Positions 1 through 5,962 of a DNA stretch of 5,962 nucleotides are shown here, one piece after another (positions within the stretch are counted from its first letter, which is position 1; each line of letters begins with the position of its first letter). The DNA is taken from the NCBI GenBank assembly GCA_023434825.1, contig JAEYSH010000015.1:1-5962 (forward strand), read 5' to 3'. Source of the DNA: Methanobacteriota archaeon. Lineage in GTDB: Archaea; Methanobacteriota; Methanobacteria; Methanobacteriales; Methanobacteriaceae. The position numbers were made by a program, and so were the translations under genes. The notes beneath the pieces were generated by a model that saw only the letters and a list, made by a program, of their open reading frames with translations, did no database searches and was not told the origin of the DNA.

Positions 1-790
1 CTTTAGTACCACATTTTATTTTTAATTCATACTTTTTGGTAATTTTAAACAATTTTTTATAGAATTCTTTCCCATATTCATCAAGATTTTCGAAAAATGT
101 GTCTTTATTTAAAACGGGGCCTCCCCCAGTTCTTTCTGTTTTTCTAGCTTGTGCCTCTATTGATTGACCAATAACCCTGGAGACCAAAGTTTTAGTTTCA
201 TCTTTGGTATATTGTTTTATCTCTACAGCCAATATTGTAACAGATTCCATGTTTCTATTTAAGAATTCAACGATATTTTGGAGCCTATTAGGTATTTCAT
301 CTGCTACAATAAGTAATCGGATTTTTTCAGCTTTTAGATTGTCATAGACTTTCTCCCAAAACTCTTCTTCGTTATTGTTATCCTCTAAAATATCGCTGAC
401 TGTAGTATTCTCATTAGATTCTACCATTTCCCGTATACTGCGAGTATCCATGGATAATAGAATATTAGCTCCATACTCCATAATCTGGGCTATTACTCCC
501 CTTTTAAGTCTATCATCTTCACCTCTTTTTAACTCTATCAGGGTAGGTATACCATCTTGGTCCAGGAAAAGGAGATCTAATCGTATAGGACCGCTACCTA
601 CAACTGGAAATTGTACTTCTTCTCCAACGAATAGCCATTTTCTGGGATTTTCAGTATCGATCTGGTTACCCGGAATTAAATCAGGATATTTTCTTATTAA
701 ATTCTGAAAGTTGAGTTCGCTAGCATGTTTTTCTTCATACATTGGTGTGAGTTCATCATTGCCTTCTATCATGTAAATTTTTCCAGTCAT
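1..790 (-). CDS. PD-(D/E)XK nuclease-like protein, C-terminus beyond window
   Basis: Reading from the ATG at 790-788, 263 codons stay open to the left edge, so the C-terminus is missing. The N-terminal half matches a widespread bacterial and archaeal family, usually left as hypothetical, with a NucS/DUF91-like restriction-endonuclease fold. Visible landmarks are YPDLIPGNQI (35-44), RKWLFVGEEV (50-59), RLDLLFLDQDGIPTLIELKR (70-89) and AQIMEYGAN (101-109). D72, E86 and K88 form the expected D...ExK metal-binding site, and Q102/Y106 resemble the QxxxY motif of RecB-like nucleases. A second conserved block, RLLIVADEIP followed by IVEFLNRNM (158-181), is typical of the same family. All catalytic residues are present, so activity is plausible. 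DNA or RNA cleavage is inferred from the fold; the substrate is unknown. The start is supported by a GAGGT ribosome binding site. It lies 17 bases behind the 94-codon gene, probably in the same operon. Family call firm, role uncertain. Confidence 0.85.
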   Translation of the reverse strand, partial: MTGKIYMIEGNDELTPMYEEKHASELNFQNLIRKYPDLIPGNQIDTENPRKWLFVGEEVQFPVVGSGPIRLDLLFLDQDGIPTLIELKRGEDDRLKRGVIAQIMEYGANILLSMDTRSIREMVESNENTTVSDILEDNNNEEEFWEKVYDNLKAEKIRLLIVADEIPNRLQNIVEFLNRNMESVTILAVEIKQYTKDETKTLVSRVIGQSIEAQARKTERTGGGPVLNKDTFFENLDEYGKEFYKKLFKITKKYELKIKCGTK

Positions 791-792
791 AT

Positions 793-800
793 TAACCTCT
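793..800 (-). promoter_or_regulatory. ribosome binding site of the nuclease-like gene
   Basis: On the minus strand AGAGGTTA sits a few bases before the ATG at 790. Its GAGGT core is complementary to the 3' end of archaeal 16S rRNA. It decides the start against the in-frame Met codons at residues 7 and 17, and it lies in the 17-base gap after the upstream gene, as expected for translation from a shared mRNA. Confidence 0.7.
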
Positions 801-807
801 TAACTTC

Positions 808-1092
808 TTACAATTTATTAATGGCTTTCACGACTTCATCTACTGCTTTCCAAGTAGCATTAGCATGTATGCTGCGTTCACCATATACTGAAGATGGCAC
901 ATCAAGTAATATATTTCCTTCTTCGGCGATACGTAAAGCTACACCTATATCTTTTTCAGCAGTCCAAATGTTACAATTACCTCTCCTTCTACGCAAGATA
1001 TTGCCTTGCATTTTCAGAGCATCTAAATATTTACCTTCTACATATAAGTCATAGACTTCTGGTTCAACTTCTATTGTATCTTCGTATGTCAT
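808..1092 (-). CDS. 94-residue protein of unknown function, upstream partner of the nuclease-like gene
   Basis: I do not recognise this family. The ATG at 1092 is the only reasonable start, because an in-frame TAG lies six codons upstream (1108-1110). The protein is soluble, with no signal peptide or membrane segment. An acidic N-terminus (TIEVEPEVYDLYVEGKY, 6-22) is followed by a probable helix with a four-arginine run (LRRRRGNCN, 33-41), a middle segment WTAEKDIGVALRIAEEGNI, and a C-terminal helix WKAVDEVVKAINKL. There is no zinc-binding Cys pattern and no clear helix-turn-helix. It precedes the nuclease-like gene by 17 bases on the same strand, so the two are probably co-transcribed. An accessory, inhibitor or specificity role for the nuclease is possible from the arrangement alone and is not shown by any motif. 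That it is a real gene is supported by the tight spacing and its normal amino-acid composition. Confidence 0.7.
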   Translation of the reverse strand: MTYEDTIEVEPEVYDLYVEGKYLDALKMQGNILRRRRGNCNIWTAEKDIGVALRIAEEGNILLDVPSSVYGERSIHANATWKAVDEVVKAINKL

Positions 1093-1117
1093 AACGCTAC
1101 CCTTTCCCTATAGTTGA

Positions 1118-1125
1118 ATTTATAT
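1118..1125 (-). promoter_or_regulatory. possible TATA box for the 94-codon gene and nuclease-like gene
   Basis: The minus strand reads ATATAAAT here. An archaeal TATA box about 26 bases before the transcript start would place initiation near 1095, giving an almost leaderless mRNA for the start at 1092. A second candidate further upstream (TTATATTA, about 1139-1146) would give a leader of roughly 24 bases. Sequence alone does not choose between them. Confidence 0.4.
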
Positions 1126-1138
1126 CTATTAATGCCTT

Positions 1139-1162
1139 AATATAATATTAATTATAACTATT
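1139..1162 (+). promoter_or_regulatory. TATA-rich promoter region for the plus-strand gene pair
   Basis: This stretch of the 111-base divergent spacer is almost pure A/T, with overlapping TATA-like elements (AATATAAT and TTATAACT). The element near 1153-1160 would start transcription around 1180, leaving a leader of about 20 bases before the ATG at 1204. With the minus-strand elements close by, the two operons probably share one compact back-to-back promoter region. Confidence 0.4.
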
Positions 1163-1203
1163 ATACAAAAACAAAAAGAAAATTTTGGTTTAGATGATTG
1201 AAA

Positions 1204-1440
1204 ATGGTACTAACAAGAAATATTAAGGGTGAACCTGTTTACAAGACCACTGAAGAGATAAAACAGGAAAAAAAGAATAAAAAAATCAAAAAGTACCATG
1301 GAAAACACGTTAGTTGGCCACCGAAGAAGAAAGGTTCAAAGAATAAGATGGTTAGAGTGATCTCCAGAACTCATATCCCAAAAGAGCGTATTAATCAGAG
1401 AAGAAAAAATGAAGGTACAATTAAAGATTTAGATTGCTAA
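1204..1440 (+). CDS. small, very basic protein of unknown function
   Basis: This reads MVLTRNIKGEPVYKTTEEIK... to a TAA at 1438-1440, 78 residues. A TTG two codons upstream (1198) is the only alternative start, because an in-frame TGA sits directly before it; the ATG is preferred. The protein is dominated by Lys and Arg: a run of charged residues around EIKQEKKNKKIKKYHGK, then HVSWPPKKKGSKNK and a C-terminal VISRTHIPKERINQRRK segment, ending DLDC. There are no membrane segments, signal peptide or Cys cluster. The composition suggests nucleic-acid binding or association with a ribonucleoprotein, but I recognise no family. The next gene begins 30 bases downstream on the same strand, so the two are likely co-transcribed. 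The first half is low complexity, so weak database matches there would mean little. Confidence 0.6.
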   Translation: MVLTRNIKGEPVYKTTEEIKQEKKNKKIKKYHGKHVSWPPKKKGSKNKMVRVISRTHIPKERINQRRKNEGTIKDLDC

Positions 1441-1470
1441 AATGTTTAAAATTAGGATAAACGGGATATT

Positions 1471-1869
1471 ATGCCAAAAGACTGGAATAGAATGAGTATT
1501 CAAGAACGTAGGAGATATTGTAAGGAAGTTTGGAATAGTGCTTATGATCCAAGAACTGATCAATGCGTAAATTGGGTTTCTCCTGACCCATGGAAAAGTT
1601 CTGAAGAACGATTAAAAAAATTAAAACCTGGAGAATCAGCATGTTTTATTGCTACCGCAGTTTATGGTAGTAGTGAAGCAGATGAAGTAATCATTCTTCG
1701 GTCATTTAGAGATAATTTTCTTCTTGGGAATTTGATTGGAAAAGCTTTCGTAAATTTATATTATAAATGGAGCCCTCATACGATAAATTATATAAAAAAA
1801 CACAATTTAATAGCTGCTTTGCTAAAAATGATTCTTAATAGGATAGTAAGAATAATTAAAATTTTTTAA
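1471..1869 (+). CDS. CFI-box-CTERM domain protein
   Basis: A 132-residue protein. The C-terminal half is a clear match to the CFI-box-CTERM domain: ACFIATAVYGSSEADEV (57-73), then LRSFRDNFLLGNLIGKAFV (76-94) and the aromatic LYYKWSP segment (96-102), ending in a hydrophobic, basic tail (about 104-132). In this family the block beginning with Cys (here C58) sits at or near the C-terminus of otherwise unrelated proteins, often secreted or surface-associated, and a processing or sorting role has been suggested; its chemistry is not established. The N-terminal part is short and hydrophilic, with two further Cys (C17, C32), several Trp and a WxSxxERLKKLKPGE stretch before the box. There is no signal peptide, which is odd for an exported protein. 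The ATG is preceded by GGGAT, and an in-frame TAG upstream limits the start. It follows the basic-protein gene by 30 bases. Confidence 0.8.
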   Translation: MPKDWNRMSIQERRRYCKEVWNSAYDPRTDQCVNWVSPDPWKSSEERLKKLKPGESACFIATAVYGSSEADEVIILRSFRDNFLLGNLIGKAFVNLYYKWSPHTINYIKKHNLIAALLKMILNRIVRIIKIF

Positions 1870-2030
1870 TTTCATTTTCTAATGTACCAAAAAATCCCTC
1901 AGTATCTGCATAAACCACTTCAAACCCATAATTTTCAGTTTTTTTCATAATATTCTTTAAATAATCATTCCCCTGTAGTAATCGCTTCTGATGCCTCTAC
2001 ACAATACCATCTATACTGTGGATGATTGTA
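1856..2030 (-). pseudogene. Remnant of an archaeal family B DNA polymerase (palm motif C region)
   Basis: The minus strand encodes two adjacent pieces of a family B DNA polymerase in different frames. The first (about 2027-1974) reads HPQYRWYCVEASEAITT, matching the ARWYCKECAESVTAWG block of archaeal PolB. The second (about 1973-1859) reads GNDYLKNIMKKTENYGFEVV, then YADTEGFFGTL and a stop at 1856-1858, matching the helix plus YADTDGF motif C that follows in the polymerase. Order and spacing are as in intact enzymes. The frames break at a GGGG run (1970-1973) where the conserved Trp-Gly should be. The second catalytic Asp of motif C is Glu. Nothing upstream of about 2030 resembles the preceding NSFYGYxG motif, and no thumb domain follows. 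This is therefore a dead fragment. The stop shortly after motif C might reflect an ancestor of the split PolB large subunit known in Methanothermobacter, which is inference. Its 3' end overlaps the end of the convergent CFI-box gene. Confidence 0.8.
1862..1880 (+). terminator. T-run terminator of the plus-strand pair
   Basis: Six T residues at 1862-1867 fall inside the last codons of the CFI-box gene and are followed by further short T runs (1870-1872, 1875-1878). Archaeal RNA polymerase stops at such oligo-T tracts without needing a hairpin. No stem-loop is evident here. Confidence 0.4.
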
Positions 2031-2064
2031 TAAAATATTTTATAAATTATGTTGTTATAATCGT

Positions 2065-2085
2065 AAAATAATTTTAAATTATTTT
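2065..2085. repeat. perfect AT-only inverted repeat, 10-base arms
   Basis: AAAATAATTT at 2065-2074 is followed by a single T and its exact reverse complement at 2076-2085. The arms contain only A and T, so chance is a real explanation in this composition. It lies five bases before the larger palindrome at 2090-2123. Confidence 0.6.
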
Positions 2086-2089
2086 GATT

Positions 2090-2123
2090 TTTATTTCGTT
2101 AAAGCTGTCTATAACGAAGTAAA
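2090..2123. repeat. imperfect inverted repeat, 12-base arms with 10-base loop
   Basis: TTTATTTCGTTA (2090-2101) and TAACGAAGTAAA (2112-2123) are reverse complements except for one position, which becomes a G-U pair if transcribed from the plus strand. The inner seven bases (TTCGTTA/TAACGAA) are perfect and include the few G/C bases of this region. The loop is AAGCTGTCTA. It could be an RNA hairpin, a dimeric protein-binding site or the residue of a mobile element end; no T run follows it closely, so it does not look like a hairpin terminator. Confidence 0.6.
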
Positions 2124-2254
2124 CAATAAATCATACTTGTTCAAAATTAATTAATAGAATAAAGAAACACATAACTTCTAAAAAAACCTGTAAAAAGTAT
2201 CAAAAAAAGCAGTAGTCTACCTATATGCAAACACTAATTTATCCAATGTTTTAG

Positions 2255-2279
2255 TGATTTGAAAATAATTAACAAATCA
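2255..2279. repeat. short inverted repeat, 7-base arms
   Basis: TGATTTG (2255-2261) and CAAATCA (2273-2279) are exact reverse complements separated by 11 A/T-rich bases. It is short enough to be chance in this composition, but it is one of three such repeats within about 215 bases of non-coding DNA. Confidence 0.4.
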
Positions 2280-2400
2280 AAAAATAATTTTTACCTGTTA
2301 ATATGAATAAAATTAAAAATAAAAGATAAATTATATTGATTCTACCACTTTGCCAGAAATATACATCAAAATTAATTATTCACCATAAAAAATAAAAACA

Positions 2401-2408
2401 TTATATAC
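2401..2408 (+). promoter_or_regulatory. orphan archaeal TATA box
   Basis: TTATATAC is close to the archaeal TATA-box consensus and follows an A-rich stretch. Initiation about 26 bases downstream would fall near 2430. No annotatable gene follows on the plus strand, only a 21-codon frame at 2471, and a T6 run at 2550-2555 could end a transcript of about 125 bases. It may drive a small RNA, may be left from a lost gene, or may be chance in AT-rich DNA. Confidence 0.3.
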
Positions 2409-2502
2409 TTGGTTATAAAAATGCTTTTTAAGGACACAGTACGAAATTAGAACTTTTAAGCTCGATGATTATGGAGCAGAATAGAATTTCAAGTAGTAAA
2501 AG

Positions 2503-2509
2503 AAAAAAA
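2503..2509 (-). terminator. T-run terminator of the sensor kinase gene
   Basis: On the minus strand a run of seven T lies about 30 bases past the kinase stop codon (2541-2543), followed by more pyrimidines. This fits archaeal oligo-T termination; no stem-loop precedes it. Confidence 0.45.
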
Positions 2510-2540
2510 TTAGTTTTCATATATTTATATTCTTAAATTT

Positions 2541-5500
2541 TTAAAGTCGTTTTTTGTATTTTAATTCTTCAAAAATGATGGTGAATGTAGTTCCATTACT
2601 ACTATCGATTTTCATTTCACCGTCTAATTGAATTACAAGTGTTTTAACAAGTTTAAGGCCTAAAGAATTAGATCTTCCATCATATAAATGTTCTGGTAAA
2701 CCAATACCATTATCATTTATAATTAATTTATATTTATCCGATTTATGAGTTAATTTAACATTGATTAAACCTTTATTATCTTGAAATGCATGTTTAATAG
2801 AATTTGAGACTAATTCATTTATTATTAAACCACAAGGAATAGCAGTTTCTATATTAAATTCAATATTTTCAATTTTTAATTTTATATCTATATTATGAGT
2901 GTTATAACTTATTTTTAAGCCATTTATAAGTTTTTGAACATAATTTTTAAAATCAATACTTGTTAAATTTTCTGAAAGATAAATAGATTCATGTACTAAA
3001 GCCATAGACATTATACGTGCATCACTTTCCTTGAACGCCAACACAGCATCTTTATCAGTAATGTAATCTGATTGTAACCTTAAAAGAGAGCTTATAATTT
3101 GCATATTGTTTTTTACTCGGTGATGAATTTCTTTTAATAGAACTTCTTTCTCTTTAAGGGATGCTTTAATTTTTTCTTCTGATTTTTTACGCTCTGTAAT
3201 GTCATGGGCAATAACATTAAAAGCAAATAACTTCTCCTCTTTTTGCAATGACTTTAAATAACATTCAACATAATGAATTTCACCATTTTTATCAATAAAT
3301 CTAGATTCATATGGTTTTATTATATCACCTTTTAAAAGTCGGGAAACTTTTTCCATGTGCATTGGTATTTCCTCATCAAGCAACAGATCCAGCTCTGTGA
3401 AATTTTTACCAATTAAATCTTCATGGGATAAACCTACAATTTTTTGCGCTGCCTTATTTACATCCAATAAATTGCCATCTAATCCTATAAGTATAGTGTA
3501 ATCCGGTGTTGAATTGAAAAGAGTCCTGTATTTTTCTTCATTTTCAAATAATTCTATTTCCGCTTTTTTACGTTCTGTAATATCCTGATTTGCACCATAA
3601 ATCTTAATAGTCTGGCCTTTAGAGTCTTTAATGATTCCTAAACTAACTAATATAAAACGTTTCTCATTATCTGCTCTTATGATACTATGTTCAATAGTTT
3701 GGAAATAATTCGGATCATCAGTTTCTAAAGTTTTAGCAATTTCTTCTGCTACAAGATAAGACTCTTCAGGGGGAATAAATCTTTTTGCATATTCTTCAGA
3801 AGACATCATTTTTATATCTTCTTTTTGAATACTAGTACCATATAATGAATAAAATTGATCATCAAAAGTAAACATATCTGTTTTTACATCATATTCCCAG
3901 GAAACCAGCTTAGCCATGTCCATTGCAATTCTAAGTTTGGCTTTACTTTCTCGAAGTGCTTTTGTAGATTGCTTTTTATCTGTAATATCTAGAAGAGATA
4001 CTAATCGATTATTAGTATGAGGAATTGGTACAATGTTAGCATAAACATCTCGAATGTCACCATTTTTATTTTTTAATTTGAATTCATAATTTTGGGGGAC
4101 AGAATCTGGATTGGTTTCTCTTAAATTGTGGAAATTCATCATTCTTTCTTTGTCTTCATCGGCTACAAAATCAATCCACCTTTTTTTGCCCTCAATTTCT
4201 TCCTTGGAATATCCAGAAAGTTCTTCACATTTAGTATTTGCAAGGGAAATAATACCATTTTTTTCAAATATTAATGTTGCAGTTCCAGTATTTTCAAAAA
4301 TGGTTCTATAGTACATTTCAGACTCTTGTAATGATTCATGTGCTTTTTTGAGATCTGTAATATCTACCATAACTCCGATAAGCCCTGCTACATTACCGTC
4401 AATATCATTGTATGGGGCTTTATTAAAGAGTACTTCACGTTTGGTTCCATTAATATGGTAAACTGATCCTTCATAAACTTGTAATTTTAAGTTTTCAAAT
4501 AATTCCTGATCTTTCTTATAGTTTTTGTCTGCTATATCCTTAGGTGCAACATCATAAACTGTTTTACCAATTATTTCTTCATTAGATAGCCCTAAATATT
4601 CTTCAAATGCTTTGTTACATCCCAAATATGTGTAATTCTTATCTTTATAAAAAATAGGATAAGGTATTGTATTTAGTAATTCATTTAAGAAACTTAATTG
4701 TTCTTTAATAATTTTTGAGGATTCTACACGTTCTGTAATATCACGCACTATTGCCATTAAATAGTATTTAGTATCAATTTTTAAGCGGTTCAAAGTTACT
4801 TCTGTATATACTATGGAACCATCTAAACGTTTATGTTCCCATTCAAATAGCTGTTGCTCCCCTTTTAGCGCATTATTTATATTTTTTAGAGCTTTTTGTT
4901 TGGATAGTTCGTTATCTGATTGATATTCTGGTGAGAAAATGCCAAAAGGTGTCTTTCCAATGATTTCTTTTTTGGTAACACCAAATATTTCCAATGCTTT
5001 AGAATTGCAATCAATAAACTTATCTTCATCTATTATTAATATTCCATCACCCGCATTATCAAATAAAGTGTGATATTTATTTTCATTTTCCTCTAATTCT
5101 TTTATCAATTGTTTAAGTCCATTATCTGCTCTAAGTGAGACAATTCCATAAGCTAAATCATCGGCAAGCTCTCGAAGTAATTTAACTTCTCCATCATCAA
5201 ATCTATCTATTTCTGAAGAATAAATCGAGATTATACCAATTATATTTCCTCTACTTAAAAGAGGTAAACTAATAACAGATGCATAGCCCCTTTTAAGGGC
5301 TTCATTACGCCAAGGGGCAAAACTTTCATCTAACTTTATATTATTGATGATAAATTCTTTTCCTTTTCGGTATGCGTTTCCACTTGGACCTTTACCCAAT
5401 TCAGTGTTATCCCATGAAACATTGATATTTTGAAGATATTTCTCTTCTTTTCCTGCAAAAGCTACATGACGAAGAGTTTTAGTATTATCGTCAGGATAAC

Positions 5501-5962
5501 CTACCCAAGTAAATAGATAATTGCCTTTAATGATTATATTACAAATTTCTTCAAGAAGCTTTTTTTCTTCTTTAGCGCGTATTAAGCTTTGATTACAGTC
5601 ACTTATCATTCTAAGTGATCTATTAGTTTTTATTAAATTTTCTTCCAGTTTTTTACGATTGGTAATTTCATTTTTTGCAGATAAGTAGAGATTTTTGTTT
5701 TCATTTAATGTTATTATTTGGCGAGATATCATTAAAAAAATGATTATTCCAATACCTATTTCAATATATATCTCTGTTTTTGAAATTAAGTCATAATTAC
5801 TCCATAGAAGTAAGATATATGCAAGTATAGTACCTATCAATGGTAAATATGAAGGTAAGTTAATTCGTTGTAGTTTTGGAATGTTTAGGTGTTTTTCTCC
5901 ATGTATTAATAGATTTGCATTTAAAATTGCTGCCAATCCTATAATTATGAAACTTAATACCC
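2541..5962 (-). CDS. Membrane sensor histidine kinase with GAF, five PAS and HisKA_2/HATPase domains, N-terminus beyond window
   Basis: The frame is open to the right edge: eight more codons (VLSFIIIR) precede the TTG at 5936-5934 and extend a hydrophobic stretch, so that TTG is not the true start. Numbering from it as residue 1: membrane segments around 31-46 and 57-70 plus the partial one at the edge; a linker coiled coil (about 76-108); a GAF domain (about 110-268); PAS domains at about 283-403, 412-528, 541-655, 663-789 (PAS_3-like) and 801-917, most ending in a DITER-type motif; HisKA_2 at about 927-1000 with EIHHRVKNNMQ, the phosphoacceptor being H939; and HATPase_c at about 1030-1122 with N-box NELVSN (1040-1045), G1 DNGIGL (1075-1080) and G2 SLGLKL (1091-1096). 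All catalytic motifs are intact. It should autophosphorylate in response to small ligands or redox state sensed through GAF/PAS and pass phosphate to a separate response regulator, none of which is encoded in this window. The signal is unknown. Such kinases are frequent in Methanobacterium. Confidence 0.93.
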   Translation of the reverse strand, partial: VLSFIIIGLAAILNANLLIHGEKHLNIPKLQRINLPSYLPLIGTILAYILLLWSNYDLISKTEIYIEIGIGIIIFLMISRQIITLNENKNLYLSAKNEITNRKKLEENLIKTNRSLRMISDCNQSLIRAKEEKKLLEEICNIIIKGNYLFTWVGYPDDNTKTLRHVAFAGKEEKYLQNINVSWDNTELGKGPSGNAYRKGKEFIINNIKLDESFAPWRNEALKRGYASVISLPLLSRGNIIGIISIYSSEIDRFDDGEVKLLRELADDLAYGIVSLRADNGLKQLIKELEENENKYHTLFDNAGDGILIIDEDKFIDCNSKALEIFGVTKKEIIGKTPFGIFSPEYQSDNELSKQKALKNINNALKGEQQLFEWEHKRLDGSIVYTEVTLNRLKIDTKYYLMAIVRDITERVESSKIIKEQLSFLNELLNTIPYPIFYKDKNYTYLGCNKAFEEYLGLSNEEIIGKTVYDVAPKDIADKNYKKDQELFENLKLQVYEGSVYHINGTKREVLFNKAPYNDIDGNVAGLIGVMVDITDLKKAHESLQESEMYYRTIFENTGTATLIFEKNGIISLANTKCEELSGYSKEEIEGKKRWIDFVADEDKERMMNFHNLRETNPDSVPQNYEFKLKNKNGDIRDVYANIVPIPHTNNRLVSLLDITDKKQSTKALRESKAKLRIAMDMAKLVSWEYDVKTDMFTFDDQFYSLYGTSIQKEDIKMMSSEEYAKRFIPPEESYLVAEEIAKTLETDDPNYFQTIEHSIIRADNEKRFILVSLGIIKDSKGQTIKIYGANQDITERKKAEIELFENEEKYRTLFNSTPDYTILIGLDGNLLDVNKAAQKIVGLSHEDLIGKNFTELDLLLDEEIPMHMEKVSRLLKGDIIKPYESRFIDKNGEIHYVECYLKSLQKEEKLFAFNVIAHDITERKKSEEKIKASLKEKEVLLKEIHHRVKNNMQIISSLLRLQSDYITDKDAVLAFKESDARIMSMALVHESIYLSENLTSIDFKNYVQKLINGLKISYNTHNIDIKLKIENIEFNIETAIPCGLIINELVSNSIKHAFQDNKGLINVKLTHKSDKYKLIINDNGIGLPEHLYDGRSNSLGLKLVKTLVIQLDGEMKIDSSNGTTFTIIFEELKYKKRL

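Larger units (their letters stand above)
2031..2540. other. AT-rich spacer without an intact gene
   Basis: About 510 bases of very AT-rich DNA with frequent stops in all six frames. It contains three inverted repeats (2065-2085, 2090-2123, 2255-2279), an orphan archaeal TATA element near 2401, and the probable terminator of the kinase gene near 2503-2509. Reading both strands by eye I found no further polymerase fragments, no tRNA-like fold and no CRISPR-type repeats. The longest start-to-stop frame I noted is 21 codons (2471-2536, plus strand, MEQNRISSSK...), too short and featureless to call a gene. Confidence 0.6.

Noticed and set aside
375..707. 110-codon plus-strand frame
   Set aside because: It lies antisense to the nuclease-like gene, whose minus-strand frame carries conserved family motifs; the plus-strand product is Ser-rich and featureless.
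725..1094. Two overlapping plus-strand frames
   Set aside because: Both are antisense to the 94-codon gene and the start of the nuclease-like gene; the minus strand has the coherent operon spacing and ribosome binding site.
1198..1203. TTG start two codons before the ATG of the basic protein
   Set aside because: The ATG at 1204 is a better start and nothing favours the TTG; the difference is only two residues.
2471..2536. 21-codon frame MEQNRISSSK... on the plus strand
   Set aside because: Too short, no clear ribosome binding site and no recognisable motif; kept only as part of the possible small transcript.
2031..2540. CRISPR array, tRNA gene or insertion-sequence ends
   Set aside because: No regularly spaced repeats, no cloverleaf-like pairing and no transposase fragment could be seen in the spacer.
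4111..4311. 66-codon plus-strand frame
   Set aside because: Antisense inside the third PAS domain of the kinase.
5934..5936. TTG as the start of the kinase
   Set aside because: The frame stays open upstream to the window edge and extends a hydrophobic segment, so the gene begins outside the window.

Overview
The window is AT-rich, and the kinase gene and the spacer before it are richer in A+T than the first 1.1 kb. It looks like chromosomal DNA of a mesophilic methanogenic archaeon, most likely a Methanobacterium-type member of the Methanobacteriales. The reasons are TATA-box-like promoter elements, T-run terminators without strong hairpins, GAGGT-type ribosome binding sites, a very large membrane PAS/GAF kinase of a type common in that group, and a broken piece of an archaeal family B DNA polymerase. 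The taxonomic call is inference; no rRNA or other marker gene is present.

Layout. Positions 1-1092 (minus strand) carry a two-gene unit: a 94-residue protein of unknown function (808-1092), followed 17 bases later by a PD-(D/E)XK-type nuclease-like protein (1-790) that runs off the left edge. A 111-base divergent promoter region (1093-1203) separates it from a plus-strand pair: a very basic 79-residue protein of unknown function (1204-1440) and a small CFI-box-CTERM domain protein (1471-1869). These four genes look like an accessory cluster.

Positions 1870-2540 hold no intact gene. The left part (about 1856-2030, minus strand) is a frameshifted, truncated remnant of a family B DNA polymerase covering the stretch from the RWYC block to palm motif C. 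The rest is very AT-rich and contains three inverted repeats and an orphan archaeal promoter-like element that could drive a short transcript.

Positions 2541-5962 (minus strand) are one huge sensor kinase gene, complete at its C-terminus and open at the right edge. It has membrane helices, a GAF domain, five PAS domains, a HisKA_2 phosphoacceptor domain and a HATPase domain. No response regulator is visible beside it. The kinase and the small-gene cluster show no obvious functional link; the degraded spacer between them suggests a site of past insertion or rearrangement.
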